A program made the translations under genes and the position numbers. From positions 1 to 23,654 of the IMG/VR virus record IMGVR_UViG_3300005563_000625: 23,654 nt of DNA; one strand, written 5' to 3'. Under the pieces are notes generated by a model. It made no database searches, was not told the DNA's origin, and saw only the letters and a list, made by a program, of their open reading frames with translations. This document shows positions 6,128 to 13,879 of the stretch, in pieces. The stretch is from a virus. Numbering within the stretch: position 1 is the stretch's first letter; the number at the start of each line of letters is the position of its first letter.

Positions 6128-6319
6128 ATGAAGTACTGCCAAATCGGTATCGTGCTCCTTCAGGTTTTAGGCTTCTTAGCTACCCTCCGCACTGATGTTT
6201 GCGGTCGCCCAAAGAAAGACCCCGGCGGGTATAGTGATGTCGTCTCTACCGTCATCGTTTTTGCCCTTCTGGCGTGGCTATATTGGGGCGCTGGAGCATA
6301 TTCGCACGTATCCGAATAA
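6128..6319 (+). CDS. Small two-helix membrane protein
   Basis: This encodes 63 residues with two hydrophobic segments: CQIGIVLLQVLGFLATL (about residues 3-20) and STVIVFALLAWLYWGAGAY (about 42-60). A short charged loop (RTDVCGRPKKDPGG) lies between them. The ATG at 6128 puts the first membrane segment right at the N-terminus, which fits small membrane proteins. The alternative ATG at 6089 overlaps the terminase stop and would add 13 polar residues; the choice is not settled. A TTGACA box lies at 6096-6101. Function is unknown; a role in lysis timing or exclusion would be a guess. Its place between terminase and connector genes is unusual for a lambda-type order. Confidence 0.6.
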   Translation: MKYCQIGIVLLQVLGFLATLRTDVCGRPKKDPGGYSDVVSTVIVFALLAWLYWGAGAYSHVSE

Positions 6320-6320
6320 C

Positions 6321-6860
6321 ATGATCGACCGAGACGCCGCAGAATCGTCATTGGCAAGTTACCGGCCCGACTTCGCCGAAGGCATCGACACCCCCGCCGA
6401 CAAGTTGCGCGACATCGTTGCGCCGTTTGTTCCAATGGACCGCCGCGCGCGTGTGTTTGCTGAGATAGACGCCGTTCTGGAAAGCATCGATAGCGACTCG
6501 AAAGCATCGCCAGAGGATGAGATGCGGAAGATTTTCGAGTTCCTTCGGGCTGTCTTCGGTGACTCGCGACTACCGGAGGACGTGCGGCGCCGCGCCTGCG
6601 CTACGGCCATCGGCGCGAACGATCCAGCCTTCGGCAAGAGTTACCAGCACTACGCAGATTTCTTCGGTGTTACCCGCGCCTGCGTCCATGCGGACGCTCG
6701 GGAGGCACAGCAGCGTTATGGGCTCCATGCACGGCGCGACAAATGCCCTGCGGCGCGCGAGAAGAGCCGCGAACTTGCCAGCACTCGAAAACCCGCCATC
6801 ACCAGCGCCGTGGCGGTCAAGAATGCACGCGGTGCGCTCTCGTTCTTCCCTGCACTATGA
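6321..6860 (+). CDS. HTH-like putative DNA-binding protein
   Basis: This encodes 179 residues from ATG (MIDRDAAES), one base after the membrane gene's stop. The frame is open further upstream, but that part overlaps the membrane gene. The first 80 residues are helical and acidic (ADKLRDIVAPFVPMDRRARVFAEIDAVLE). At about residues 107-133 the sequence HYADFFGVTRACVHADAREA looks like a helix-turn-helix, with FGVTRA as turn and recognition-helix start. The C-terminus is basic and low in structure. The plan resembles small sigma-like or regulatory HTH proteins, but no family is identified. It could control the late genes or be a second DNA-recognition factor for packaging. Its stop overlaps the next ATG. 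Confidence 0.65.
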   Translation: MIDRDAAESSLASYRPDFAEGIDTPADKLRDIVAPFVPMDRRARVFAEIDAVLESIDSDSKASPEDEMRKIFEFLRAVFGDSRLPEDVRRRACATAIGANDPAFGKSYQHYADFFGVTRACVHADAREAQQRYGLHARRDKCPAAREKSRELASTRKPAITSAVAVKNARGALSFFPAL

Positions 6861-7369
6861 GCGACCTCCTTGCCCTCACAGACTACGATTCCGCGGAATT
6901 CATAGGCCGCATTCGCGGGATTTTCGCCCATTCGATGCTGTTGGCGATGAGGGCTCAAAATCTCAACTCTCAAGTCGAGAAGCGGGTTGGCGGGATGAAG
7001 CGCCACATGTTCGACGGGCTTGCAGAAATCGGCGAGGCGCTTTTGCGAGTGCAGGAGGCGCGCCCTGGCGAATTCGAGGACTGGTTTTCGATCCATGAAG
7101 AGCAACTTGGATTTTCGCTCCGCTCTGCCGAGCGATGCAAGAGCGCCGGAAAGATGGTCCGCGAGTTCGGCGCGGATAAGGCATACGAGCGCAGCCTTGA
7201 GCGCCCTAAATCTACGACCCAGCCGCTCCTCTGCCTAACATTCCGGCTGACAAAGCCGCCAGAGCAGATGGACGCCGCCGAGCGCGAGCACGCAATTAGG
7301 CGTCTTGAGCCGATGGCTGCGCTTTTACAGCAGCTTCAGGCGATGCAACAGTCAATCGGGCAGAATTGA
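6857..7369 (+). CDS. DUF3102-like phage protein
   Basis: This encodes 170 residues, mostly helical. The block GLAEIGEALLRVQEARPGEFEDWF followed by LGFSLRSAERCKSAGKMV (about residues 54-101) fits the DUF3102-type pattern seen in phage and plasmid proteins: an IGE.L...K helix, a G.F..W turn, then S.R.A......A. Those proteins are thought to be DNA-associated, but no activity is established. The C-terminal part (about 120-170) is a charged helix ending with a glutamine-rich stretch. The start overlaps the upstream stop (ATGA). The gene forms a three-gene insert between terminase and connector together with 6128 and 6321. Confidence 0.6.
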   Translation: MSDLLALTDYDSAEFIGRIRGIFAHSMLLAMRAQNLNSQVEKRVGGMKRHMFDGLAEIGEALLRVQEARPGEFEDWFSIHEEQLGFSLRSAERCKSAGKMVREFGADKAYERSLERPKSTTQPLLCLTFRLTKPPEQMDAAEREHAIRRLEPMAALLQQLQAMQQSIGQN

Positions 7370-7395
7370 CGTAAGGCGTTCAAAATCAGTATAAG

Positions 7396-7417
7396 CAGCC
7401 GCCAAAATTGGCGGCTG
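7396..7417. repeat. Perfect 10-bp inverted repeat before the connector gene
   Basis: The arms CAGCCGCCAA and TTGGCGGCTG are separated by AA. As RNA this gives a 9-bp stem with an AAAT loop. No T-run follows on either strand, so a simple terminator is unlikely; an operator or an RNA processing hairpin is possible. It lies inside the 92-base gap 7370-7461, which holds nothing else but a TTGACA box. Confidence 0.65.
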
Positions 7418-7442
7418 ACCGGAAAACAGCGATTCCGAGGCA

Positions 7443-7448
7443 TTGACA
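7443..7448 (+). promoter_or_regulatory. TTGACA box before connector gene
   Basis: TTGACAC ends its six-base core 13 bases before the ATG at 7462. The spacer ends GGGCA, matching the large-terminase leader. A -10 element is missing at the expected distance. Confidence 0.45.
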
Positions 7449-7461
7449 CCCTGCGCGGGCA

Positions 7462-7749
7462 ATGTCCGACATCGCCCGATTTACAAAATTCCTTGTCGCC
7501 GAGTGCGAGGACACGGGCACTACGGCCTTTGTGGATGAGCTTTTGGCGAAGGCGAAAGAGCAGATTATTGCCGGCGGCGGATCGGTCGGATTTCTGCAAA
7601 GCGCGAGCGGTAACGGCAAGAGCGTGACGCAGACCTCAGCGTTCACTTGCGATGAGGTTGCCAGTGCGTGCCGTGTGGCGTTGCGGCTCTACGCAGACAC
7701 CGCCGGCACGCGGGAAATCACCGTTCTAGACTTCTCTCTCAACCAATGA
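7462..7749 (+). CDS. Putative head-tail connector (gpW-position) protein
   Basis: This encodes 95 residues, placed directly before the portal gene. That is the slot of lambda gpW, the small protein that finishes DNA-filled heads. Two helices (IARFTKFLVAECEDTG and TTAFVDELLAKAKEQI) precede a middle block GFLQSASGNGKSVTQT. A third helix (CDEVASACRVALRLYAD) follows. The helix, 'S.S..GKS', helix order is similar in general layout to gpW-type joining proteins, but I cannot show homology. The portal ATG overlaps its stop, so production is probably coupled. Confidence 0.55.
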   Translation: MSDIARFTKFLVAECEDTGTTAFVDELLAKAKEQIIAGGGSVGFLQSASGNGKSVTQTSAFTCDEVASACRVALRLYADTAGTREITVLDFSLNQ

Positions 7750-9386
7750 CGCTGAATCCGCTTTCGCTCATTAGCTGGCTCATCGGACGCGGCGGCAGTC
7801 CCGCGTTTGCCGACACGCTCAATTCGTCCATCGATCGCGCCAATGTGCGCTTCATCGTGCCGGATGATTCCAGGCTCTACATTCGCCGTTGGACGCGGAA
7901 AAACCTGATCGATAAGGCGGAATGGCTCTGGCAGAACTTCGGCATCGTGAAGGAGGGCGTGGCTGGCATCGCTCGCCATACGGTCGGCAAGGGCATCAAC
8001 CTCCAGATTGATTCGGACGATGATGAATGGAACCAACTCGCCGAAGATGATTTCGAATCCTACGCGCTCACCAAGGAGCGATGCGACCTCGCCGGCCGCC
8101 GCACGTTCTACCAGGCGCAAGAGCACGCGATCTCGCAGCGCATCCTCCGCGGTGAGTTCTTTGCCGCGAAAACCGAAAACCCCGATTGGGGCAACGAGCC
8201 GTGTTTCCAGATTTACGACACAGAGGAAATCATCTCGCCTCCGAACCCGCCCGCAAACAGCTATGTTGTGGACGCACCTTCACTCGCCATTGCGGCGGTC
8301 GCCCCCGGGTCGGCCCCATCTCAAGACTCGATCATCTTCGACGGCGTTGAGCTGAACCGCAATAGCCGAGCGGTTGGCTATTGGGTTCGCACGGTCGGCT
8401 TTGAAGCCGCACGCGTCCCGCGGGAGCGAATGATTCATTGGATGAAGCCGCACGCGACCAACCAAGTGCGCGGCATCACCGAACTCGCGCAGGCGGTCAA
8501 TTGCCTTGTGGACATCCACGAACTTAAGCGACTGACCACGCGAACGGCAAAGGCGCAGCAGCTTATTGCGCTCGTGCTGAAGGGTGTTGGCAAGAGCAAG
8601 GCCCGCGGCGCCATCGGTGCGATTCGCAACGCTGGCGTGAAGGACGATGGAACGCCAAACCCCGACACTGCCCAGCTTGAGCAACTGGCCGGCGGCGCGG
8701 GCGCTGGCATCGCCTACCTCGATTCCGACGGGGACGCGAAGATGATTTCTCCCAACTCTCCCACTCCACTTGTGGAGGGGTTCATCACCGACCTACTGAT
8801 GCGGGATGCCACATCGGCACTCGGCGTCATGTCGGACTTTCTGTGGAACCCCAAGAACCTTGGCGGGTCGCAGATGCGTTTCGTACTGAGCAAGACGGAC
8901 CTTCTCTTTCAGATCCTTGGCTCTGACCTAATCGGCGAGTTTTGCACGCCGATCGCGTTCAACTACCTCCTGAATCGAATCGCTACCGGCAAACTACGAC
9001 CGCCGACGGACAAGAACTGGATGCTAAAACTGTCCTGGCAGACGCCACCTCGCGTCACGGTCGATAACGGCAACGAGGGCAACCTGCAAATCGAACTGTT
9101 GGCTAATGGGCTCATCACGCTTCGCCAGTACTGCAATGCCCGCGGGCTGAACTATCGCCACGAAATGCGGCAATGGATTCGCGAGCCCATCGAGTTCATC
9201 AAAATGGCCGCGCAGGAATTGAAAGACAGCAGTCTCGATCCGGAGCAGCAGCAGGCGATTCTTGAGCGCTGGAGCATGAACCTTCCGCTCTGGCGCCCGA
9301 ACAAACCGGGAGCGGTCGCGCCGCCGCAGGAAAACGAGCAGCCATCGAAAGACGGCGGAAATGACAAGGAGCAACAGGCGGCATGA
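7746..9386 (+). CDS. Portal protein, lambda gpB family
   Basis: This encodes 546 residues. Twelve copies form the ring through which DNA enters and to which the tail attaches. I placed the start at the ATG overlapping the connector stop (ATGA); the frame is open 26 codons further, but inside the neighbour. The N-terminus shows the family's pattern: a DTLNSSIDRANVRF helix, an RRWTRKNLIDKAEWLW helix, then GVAGIARHTVGKGINLQ at about residues 76-92. Later blocks include GELNRNSRAVGYW-like sequence, HWMKPHATNQVRGITELAQ, and the core helix LKRLTTRTAKAQQLIALVLK. The C-terminus is an acidic, glutamine-rich tail after PLWRPNKPG. Length matches gpB (533 residues). Confidence 0.92.
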   Translation: MTLNPLSLISWLIGRGGSPAFADTLNSSIDRANVRFIVPDDSRLYIRRWTRKNLIDKAEWLWQNFGIVKEGVAGIARHTVGKGINLQIDSDDDEWNQLAEDDFESYALTKERCDLAGRRTFYQAQEHAISQRILRGEFFAAKTENPDWGNEPCFQIYDTEEIISPPNPPANSYVVDAPSLAIAAVAPGSAPSQDSIIFDGVELNRNSRAVGYWVRTVGFEAARVPRERMIHWMKPHATNQVRGITELAQAVNCLVDIHELKRLTTRTAKAQQLIALVLKGVGKSKARGAIGAIRNAGVKDDGTPNPDTAQLEQLAGGAGAGIAYLDSDGDAKMISPNSPTPLVEGFITDLLMRDATSALGVMSDFLWNPKNLGGSQMRFVLSKTDLLFQILGSDLIGEFCTPIAFNYLLNRIATGKLRPPTDKNWMLKLSWQTPPRVTVDNGNEGNLQIELLANGLITLRQYCNARGLNYRHEMRQWIREPIEFIKMAAQELKDSSLDPEQQQAILERWSMNLPLWRPNKPGAVAPPQENEQPSKDGGNDKEQQAA

Positions 9387-10213
9387 GACTCCAGCGCATC
9401 ACCGAACTCGTCTATCACCGCCCTTGGCTAATCACGCCGCAGGCGCATGAGTCGATTCGCGGGCTCATAGAGCGGAAACTTTCGAGCGACGACACTCAGG
9501 CCGGCTTCTTCGATGACTTCGTTGTCTCGCGCAAGGAGCCGAAGGTAGAGAACGGCGTTGGAATCGTTCACATCATGGGGCCAATCGGAATTGGTCTTTC
9601 CTCCATTGAAAAGACGTGCGGAAGCACAGACTTGAACGACCTCGGCGACGAGATTGATGCCGTTCAGAAGGAAGGGGCAACCCGTCTGATGCTGGTTGTT
9701 GATTCTCCTGGCGGAACGGTCGGCGGCGTTCCCGAGATGGCCGACAAGATTGCGAATCTCTCAATTCCTGCTTTCGCCTACGTCCCGCCCGGCGGAATGA
9801 ATTGCAGCGCCGCATACTACCTCACCGTTGGCTGTGATCGTATCTACGCCAGCCCGTCGGCTGACGTTGGTTCCATCGGCGTCTATCTGCCGTGGGTGGA
9901 TCGCACGGCCGCATTTGCGGCAATGGGGTATTCGGTCGAACTCATCACCAACAAGGAGGGCGACCTGAAGGGCGCTGGTTATCCAGGCACCAGCCTGACC
10001 GATGAGCAACGCGCCAATCTGCAAGAAGGCGTGCAGCAGGTTTTCGATGATTTCGCCGCGCACGTTCGAGCATGCCGACCGGACAGCATGAAAGACGATA
10101 GCATGCGGGGGCAATCGTTCTTGGCGCGAGAAGCGTACGACCGCGGACTCATTGACGGCGTTACGGATTACGACTCTGCAATGCGAACCCTACGGAATTT
10201 CCGTTGCCGTTGA
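9383..10213 (+). CDS. Phage capsid protease, S49 (gpC/SppA) family
   Basis: This encodes 276 residues. It is a serine-lysine protease that trims portal and scaffold inside the prohead. The typical sequence order is present: GIVHIMGPIG (59-68), VDSPGGTVGG (106-115), the nucleophile in NCSAAYYL with Ser142, SADVGSIGVY (159-168), and Lys196 in NKEGDLKGAGYPGTSLTDEQ as the general base. The length is shorter than lambda gpC (439), whose C-terminal part encodes the scaffold in an internal frame. Here the scaffold is a separate gene just downstream. The start overlaps the portal stop, and AAGGAG lies 11 bases before it. Its stop codon lies inside a TTGACA box. Confidence 0.93.
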   Translation: MRLQRITELVYHRPWLITPQAHESIRGLIERKLSSDDTQAGFFDDFVVSRKEPKVENGVGIVHIMGPIGIGLSSIEKTCGSTDLNDLGDEIDAVQKEGATRLMLVVDSPGGTVGGVPEMADKIANLSIPAFAYVPPGGMNCSAAYYLTVGCDRIYASPSADVGSIGVYLPWVDRTAAFAAMGYSVELITNKEGDLKGAGYPGTSLTDEQRANLQEGVQQVFDDFAAHVRACRPDSMKDDSMRGQSFLAREAYDRGLIDGVTDYDSAMRTLRNFRCR

Positions 10214-10215
10214 CA
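10210..10215 (+). promoter_or_regulatory. TTGACA box containing the protease stop codon
   Basis: The TGA stop of the protease gene is bases 2-4 of TTGACA, followed by C. The ATG of the scaffold gene lies 17 bases beyond. No SD is present in the A-rich spacer apart from a weak GAAG at the ATG. Confidence 0.4.
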
Positions 10216-10232
10216 CGAAACAAAAGCCGAAG

Positions 10233-10673
10233 ATGAAAACCGATCTCGAAAAACTCCAAGAAGCTGAAGCCGAAGTTGCGCGCCTCAAAGGCGAACTTAA
10301 AACGGCCGAGGCCGACTATCTGGCCGAGGTCGAAAAATCCTCCAAGCTCGAAACCGAGCGGAACGACCTCAAGGTGAAAGTCGGCGAACTGGAAAAGAAT
10401 CTCTCTGCGCAGACCGAGGCCAATACCACTCTCAAAACCAAGCTCGAAGATGCGCAGAAGCTTTCCGAGAAGTCCGCTGCCGACCTGAATACGGCTGACG
10501 AACGTGCCGAAACCCGTCTCCGTGAAATCAGTGCCCGCAACGGCGGCACGATCCCCGGCAAGGACGTTGGCAACCTGAAGGACTTCACCAATGCCGACGC
10601 CGGCAAGAAGAACCTCACTGGCTTTGCCGCTGTGCAAGCCGCCATCGCCGAGCAGATCGGCGAAACCAAGTAA
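10233..10673 (+). CDS. Putative capsid scaffolding protein
   Basis: This encodes 146 residues. Residues 1-105 are an almost unbroken coiled coil with heptads of Leu and Val among Glu/Lys (LEKLQEAEAEVARLKGELK and onward). The C-terminal part (about 106-146) is GTIPGKDVGNL, then a helix FAAVQAAIAEQIG. A coiled coil with a small C-terminal capsid-binding head between the S49 protease and the major capsid gene is the hallmark of scaffolds. The ATG was preferred to an upstream in-frame start at 10152 because that part overlaps the protease. Long antisense open frames here are shadows of the biased codon usage. Confidence 0.8.
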   Translation: MKTDLEKLQEAEAEVARLKGELKTAEADYLAEVEKSSKLETERNDLKVKVGELEKNLSAQTEANTTLKTKLEDAQKLSEKSAADLNTADERAETRLREISARNGGTIPGKDVGNLKDFTNADAGKKNLTGFAAVQAAIAEQIGETK

Positions 10674-10709
10674 CTCTCCCCACTCACTCTCTCCTAACCG
10701 CTCCGAACT

Positions 10710-11663
10710 ATGGCCTACCAGTACCTCACGATGCTCGATCTCGCGAAGATCAACAAGTCCGACCAGGCTGTTGGTTTGATCGAGGAAAATCTCAACTCCG
10801 CACCGGAGGCCATGGTTCTGCCGGCGCGGACCATCGTGGGGACGAGCTACAAGACGCTCGTCCGCACCGATTACGCCCGCGGCTCTTTCCGCTCTCCGAA
10901 CTCCGGTGTTGAGCCCACGAAGAGCACGTATGTGAACAAACAGTTCGAGACGTTCTACTACGATGGCCAGATGGAGATGGACAACGCCATCGCGACCGGC
11001 GACGACCAGGGTGTCGCGCATGCTCTCGCGCTGGAAGCGGACGGCCATGGCCGCGGCTACCTTCTCCAGATCGGCAAGCAAGTCTGGTATGGCATCAACA
11101 CCATCAACGGTGATGCCCTCGGCTTTCCTGGCGCCCTTCAGTCCGTCGATTCCTCGCTCGTTGTGGATGCGGGCGGCACGACCGACAGCGTAGCCTCCAG
11201 CGTGTGGGCCGTCGTGGCCGATCCGCGCTTCATGGGGCTCACCTTCGGCAATAGCACCGTCCTTCAGGTCGGCGAATGGCGCAAGCAGAGCGTGACCCGC
11301 TCCAGCAAGGAAATGACCGCGTGGAAGAACAGCCTTGAGGGGTGGATCGGCATCGAGGCGCTTTCGAAATACGCCTTCGGTCGCATCAAGAAGCTCACGA
11401 CCGACAGCGGCAAGGGCCTGACCGATACGCTGCTCTCGCAGCTCATCGCTAATTTCCCGGTTGGCGTGAAGCCCACCCACCTCTTCATGACCCGCCGCAG
11501 CCGCCAGCAGCTCCAGGCGTCCCGCACGGTCACGCTGTTCGGTCAGGGTTCCGGCAAGCCTTCCGGCGCACAGGCAACCATCGCCCCGGTTCCGACGGAA
11601 TACGACGGTATCCCGATCATCGCGACCGACTCCATCCTCAACACGGAAACCCTCGCCCTCTGA
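10710..11663 (+). CDS. Major capsid protein (HK97-fold, GP7-like)
   Basis: This encodes 317 residues. It should form the icosahedral shell after scaffold and protease have acted. Support comes from position (protease, scaffold, then this gene), length and pattern. The N-arm (MAYQYLTMLDLAKINKSDQ) is followed by a long E-loop-like segment (GSFRSPNSGVEPTKSTYVNKQFET), then helices rich in Ala and Gly (HALALEADGHGRGYLLQIG). SSVWAVVADPRFMGLTFGN at about 171-189 corresponds to the 'SVW.V......G' block of GP7-type capsid proteins. HLFMTRRSRQQL and YDGIPIIATDSI near the C-terminus are classic for HK97-fold coat proteins. The leader (10674-10709) is pyrimidine-rich and has no SD or TGACA box. Confidence 0.88.
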   Translation: MAYQYLTMLDLAKINKSDQAVGLIEENLNSAPEAMVLPARTIVGTSYKTLVRTDYARGSFRSPNSGVEPTKSTYVNKQFETFYYDGQMEMDNAIATGDDQGVAHALALEADGHGRGYLLQIGKQVWYGINTINGDALGFPGALQSVDSSLVVDAGGTTDSVASSVWAVVADPRFMGLTFGNSTVLQVGEWRKQSVTRSSKEMTAWKNSLEGWIGIEALSKYAFGRIKKLTTDSGKGLTDTLLSQLIANFPVGVKPTHLFMTRRSRQQLQASRTVTLFGQGSGKPSGAQATIAPVPTEYDGIPIIATDSILNTETLAL

Positions 11664-11666
11664 TAT

Positions 11667-12086
11667 ATGGCCAACGAACTCGCACGCAACATCCAGGACG
11701 CTTCGCTGAATCCAGCGGCGTTCGCGCTCCCCGCCGCGGCATCCAGCTCCACCACGTCTGCCGCCATCGATCTCGGCACCGATACCTTCAAGCCTGAGAA
11801 CGTCGAGTTGGATCTCGCGATTCCTGCGCTGTCCACCACCATTGCGCCCGACACGCGCACGGTGACGCTTATCGCGGAAACCTCGACCACCTCCAATTTC
11901 TCGGCGGTCGCCCAGACCATCGCGAGCAAGATTCTGACTGGCGCTGGCGGCGCGGGTATCTCGGCGACTTCGGTCCGCTGCCGCCTGCCTTCGAACTGCG
12001 AGCGGTATGTGCGCTTCAAGGTGACTTTCGGCGCCAGCACGACCGACGGCTCCGCGCTCAACGCGACCGGCACCATCCGGTTCTAA
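11667..12086 (+). CDS. Capsid-associated protein (decoration or head-fibre candidate)
   Basis: This encodes 139 residues, three bases after the major capsid gene. It is rich in Ala, Ser, Thr and short beta segments: VELDLAIPALSTTIAPDTRTVT, then SNFSAVAQTI, GAGGAGISATSV and RYVRFKVTFGAS. This is the look of a beta-sandwich structural protein. Its place between the coat gene and the terminator means it is transcribed with the coat and is probably made at similar levels, as expected for a decoration protein. The exact family is not recognised. Confidence 0.65.
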   Translation: MANELARNIQDASLNPAAFALPAAASSSTTSAAIDLGTDTFKPENVELDLAIPALSTTIAPDTRTVTLIAETSTTSNFSAVAQTIASKILTGAGGAGISATSVRCRLPSNCERYVRFKVTFGASTTDGSALNATGTIRF

Positions 12087-12111
12087 TCGAGAAGAAACAC
12101 TTCCAGGGTTG

Positions 12112-12149
12112 ACCCCGGTGGCCGCACGGTCGCCGGGGTTTTTCCTTTT
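12112..12149 (+). terminator. Rho-independent terminator after the capsid block
   Basis: The arms ACCCCGGTGGCC (12112-12123) and GGTCGCCGGGGT (12128-12139) form a 12-bp stem with two G-U pairs and a GCAC loop. TTTTT, CC and TTTT follow directly. It should end or strongly reduce transcripts made from the scaffold and coat genes before the tail genes. Confidence 0.9.
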
Positions 12150-12155
12150 CTGACA
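12150..12155 (+). promoter_or_regulatory. TGACA-type box just after the terminator
   Basis: CTGACAC begins on the base after the T-run and its core ends 13 bases before the ATG at 12169. Because it comes directly after a terminator, the box is either retained in a read-through transcript or part of a new start region. Confidence 0.45.
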
Positions 12156-12168
12156 CCGCAGCAATCGT

Positions 12169-12519
12169 ATGGCCGCATTCGATCAACTCCTAGGCCGCGG
12201 GTACGAACTCCGATCCCGCGTAATCGCGACCGCAACCATCACGGTAAACGAAGTGTCGGCGACGGTCGTCAGTAGCCCATTGAAGCGCGAGCGAGTTCTG
12301 ATGGAAACAGGATACAAGGTCTACGTTCATGGAATGGTGGAAATGACGCGGGCTGACTTCATGCGCCTCGGCATCAAGGATCGCACCGTTTTGACCTACA
12401 CCAGCCCGGCAGATGATAACCAGTCCGAAGTCCTATACGCGCTCGACATCGAGAACGACGGCGCAGATCCAACGATTACCTTCCGGGTTGAGCGCGAGCA
12501 GGGCGGAAAGGCGGGGTGA
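12169..12519 (+). CDS. Putative neck protein
   Basis: This encodes 116 residues. The sequence alternates short strands (TATITVNEVSATVVS, YKVYVHGMVEMTRADF, TVLTYTSPADDN, TITFRVEREQGG) and has one helix at the N-terminus. It is the first gene after the capsid block, a slot usually filled by a head-tail adaptor or stopper protein. The role is inferred from position and size only. The start is 13 bases after a TGACAC box, and its stop overlaps the ATG of the next gene (TGATG). Confidence 0.6.
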   Translation: MAAFDQLLGRGYELRSRVIATATITVNEVSATVVSSPLKRERVLMETGYKVYVHGMVEMTRADFMRLGIKDRTVLTYTSPADDNQSEVLYALDIENDGADPTITFRVEREQGGKAG

Positions 12520-13325
12520 TGAGCGAAGGTGAGGTTGATCCGTCAGGATTCCTGACCATGTGCGAATCGCTCGCGCATGTGGCCGCAACCACTTACGAGC
12601 GCTCCCTTGTCTCGCAGGTGGGCGCGGTCTTGAAGAATTGCCTCGCTCACACGTCGGTTGCCAGCGCGGAGAATATCAAGCTGATGGTCAAGAAGCGCCT
12701 CGGCTACGTCGAGTTCTCGGATGGGACGGTCATTGCGCAGTGGCGAAAGGCGGGCGACGCCGAGATGTTCCTCTCACCGTCCACATTTCCAAAGTACCAG
12801 AATCGATGGCCAAAGAAGACCCCGAAGCCAGCAATGAAGGGTGGTATGTCTTGGCATCAGATGAACGACCCACAACGACGCTGGGCCGATACCCGGTGGG
12901 CTGACTTCCAGCGGAAAGACTCGCGGCTGGAGAAGCAGGCCGAGAAGAACCGTCGATCAGATCTCAAGAAGGCGCTCGCCGCTCGCGGGCTCGCGAAGCA
13001 ATCCTGGCTCCAAATCGCTGAAAGCCTCGGGCTCACCGCCGAGCAGATCGGCGCTGCGGCGTACGTGCTCCGCGCCAAGCCTTCGAACGGCAAGACCTAT
13101 CAGAACGGGACGAGCAGCAAAATGGGCGGCACTGACGAAATCGTGATAGAAATCGAGAACAGCAGCAACCTGCTCACCCATTTCAGCAGGCCGTCGGGAT
13201 GGGACATCCTGCAGCAAGCGATGGACGCCCGGGTAAGCGCATTCGAGCGCGACCTCGCCAACGACGTTTTCAATGACATGGAGAACCGCATGAAGCGGTA
13301 TCCTGGCATCTACATTGACTCCTGA
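12519..13325 (+). CDS. Hypothetical neck/tail-junction protein
   Basis: This encodes 268 residues from the ATG overlapping the previous stop; a GTG one codon upstream is also possible. The first third holds helices (TMCESLAHVAATTYERSLVSQVG). The middle is very basic (NRWPKKTPKPAMKGG, then RKDSRLEKQAEKNRRSDLKKALAARG). It includes an HTH-like stretch QIAESLGLTAEQIGAAAYVL at about 165-184. The C-terminal part (RPSGWDILQQAMDARVSAFERDLANDVFNDMENRM) is helical. Genes at this place in other phages often encode neck or tail-completion proteins related to gpZ or HK97 gp10. The basic middle and HTH-like part are unusual for that role. No family assignment is possible. Confidence 0.6.
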   Translation: MSEGEVDPSGFLTMCESLAHVAATTYERSLVSQVGAVLKNCLAHTSVASAENIKLMVKKRLGYVEFSDGTVIAQWRKAGDAEMFLSPSTFPKYQNRWPKKTPKPAMKGGMSWHQMNDPQRRWADTRWADFQRKDSRLEKQAEKNRRSDLKKALAARGLAKQSWLQIAESLGLTAEQIGAAAYVLRAKPSNGKTYQNGTSSKMGGTDEIVIEIENSSNLLTHFSRPSGWDILQQAMDARVSAFERDLANDVFNDMENRMKRYPGIYIDS

Positions 13326-13333
13326 CCGCCTGT

Positions 13334-13879
13334 ATGCCCGCCGCGAATCTTGGCACGCTGTTCGACCCCGGCCCTCTTGTTCAAGAGGCGTGCAAGGCGC
13401 TTTTTGAGCAGACGCCCGCGCTTGCGGAGGTGAACATTCCCCGCGGTGCGGATGACCTCGAACCAGAGCGCATCGAAGTGTTTTTCACCCTCGGGCAATG
13501 GGCGAACCGATGGGGTGTGGACCGTGACGGCGTTCTCCATCAGAACACATGGGGATTCAGTCTCATCTGCAACGTGTGGACGAAACGCAGCGCACAAGAT
13601 CCCACGCGGCATGTCTGGATTCGGCAACAGATCGCGCAGCGGCTTGAGGCGGCCGTGAGGACGCCAGATTTCCTTGAATACCACTCGATCCCATTGCTGA
13701 AGGCCGAAGGACGCCCAGAGGATCGCGAGTCGAGTGACGACATGGACAGCACGCAGCTTCGCTTTGGCGGGCTGATTACGATTCGGAGCGATGCCTGGCC
13801 GCTGACAAACGTAATCGTTGAAGACAGCGCAGGGAACGTTGCGATGGATGACTACCAAATGATTCCCACTTCCACATGA
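13334..13879 (+). CDS. Putative tail terminator/completion protein
   Basis: This encodes 181 residues. The order of elements is an N-terminal helix (GPLVQEACKALFEQTP), strand (ERIEVFFTLGQWANRWG), strand (WGFSLICNVWTKRS), a long helix (WIRQQIAQRLEAAV) and strands (FGGLITIRSDAWPL). This helix/beta mix resembles tail terminators (gpU type) that cap the tail tube. The slot between neck and tail-tube genes also fits. The start follows TTGACT by 13 bases, a weaker form of the TGACA box. Sequence homology to a named family is not evident to me. Confidence 0.5.
   Translation: MPAANLGTLFDPGPLVQEACKALFEQTPALAEVNIPRGADDLEPERIEVFFTLGQWANRWGVDRDGVLHQNTWGFSLICNVWTKRSAQDPTRHVWIRQQIAQRLEAAVRTPDFLEYHSIPLLKAEGRPEDRESSDDMDSTQLRFGGLITIRSDAWPLTNVIVEDSAGNVAMDDYQMIPTST

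Noticed and set aside
7443-7470. TTGACA boxes read as ordinary sigma-70 promoters
   Set aside because: At 7443, 10210, 14191, 14697 and 18837 the bases 16-18 further on are not -10-like, and the start codon would fall at or before the expected -10.
10161-12164. A 667-codon open frame on the minus strand, antisense to scaffold, coat and decoration genes
   Set aside because: It is codon-aligned with three forward genes that share one frame. Such openness arises when TTA, CTA and TCA codons are avoided. The translation is Arg/Gly-rich with no family pattern.
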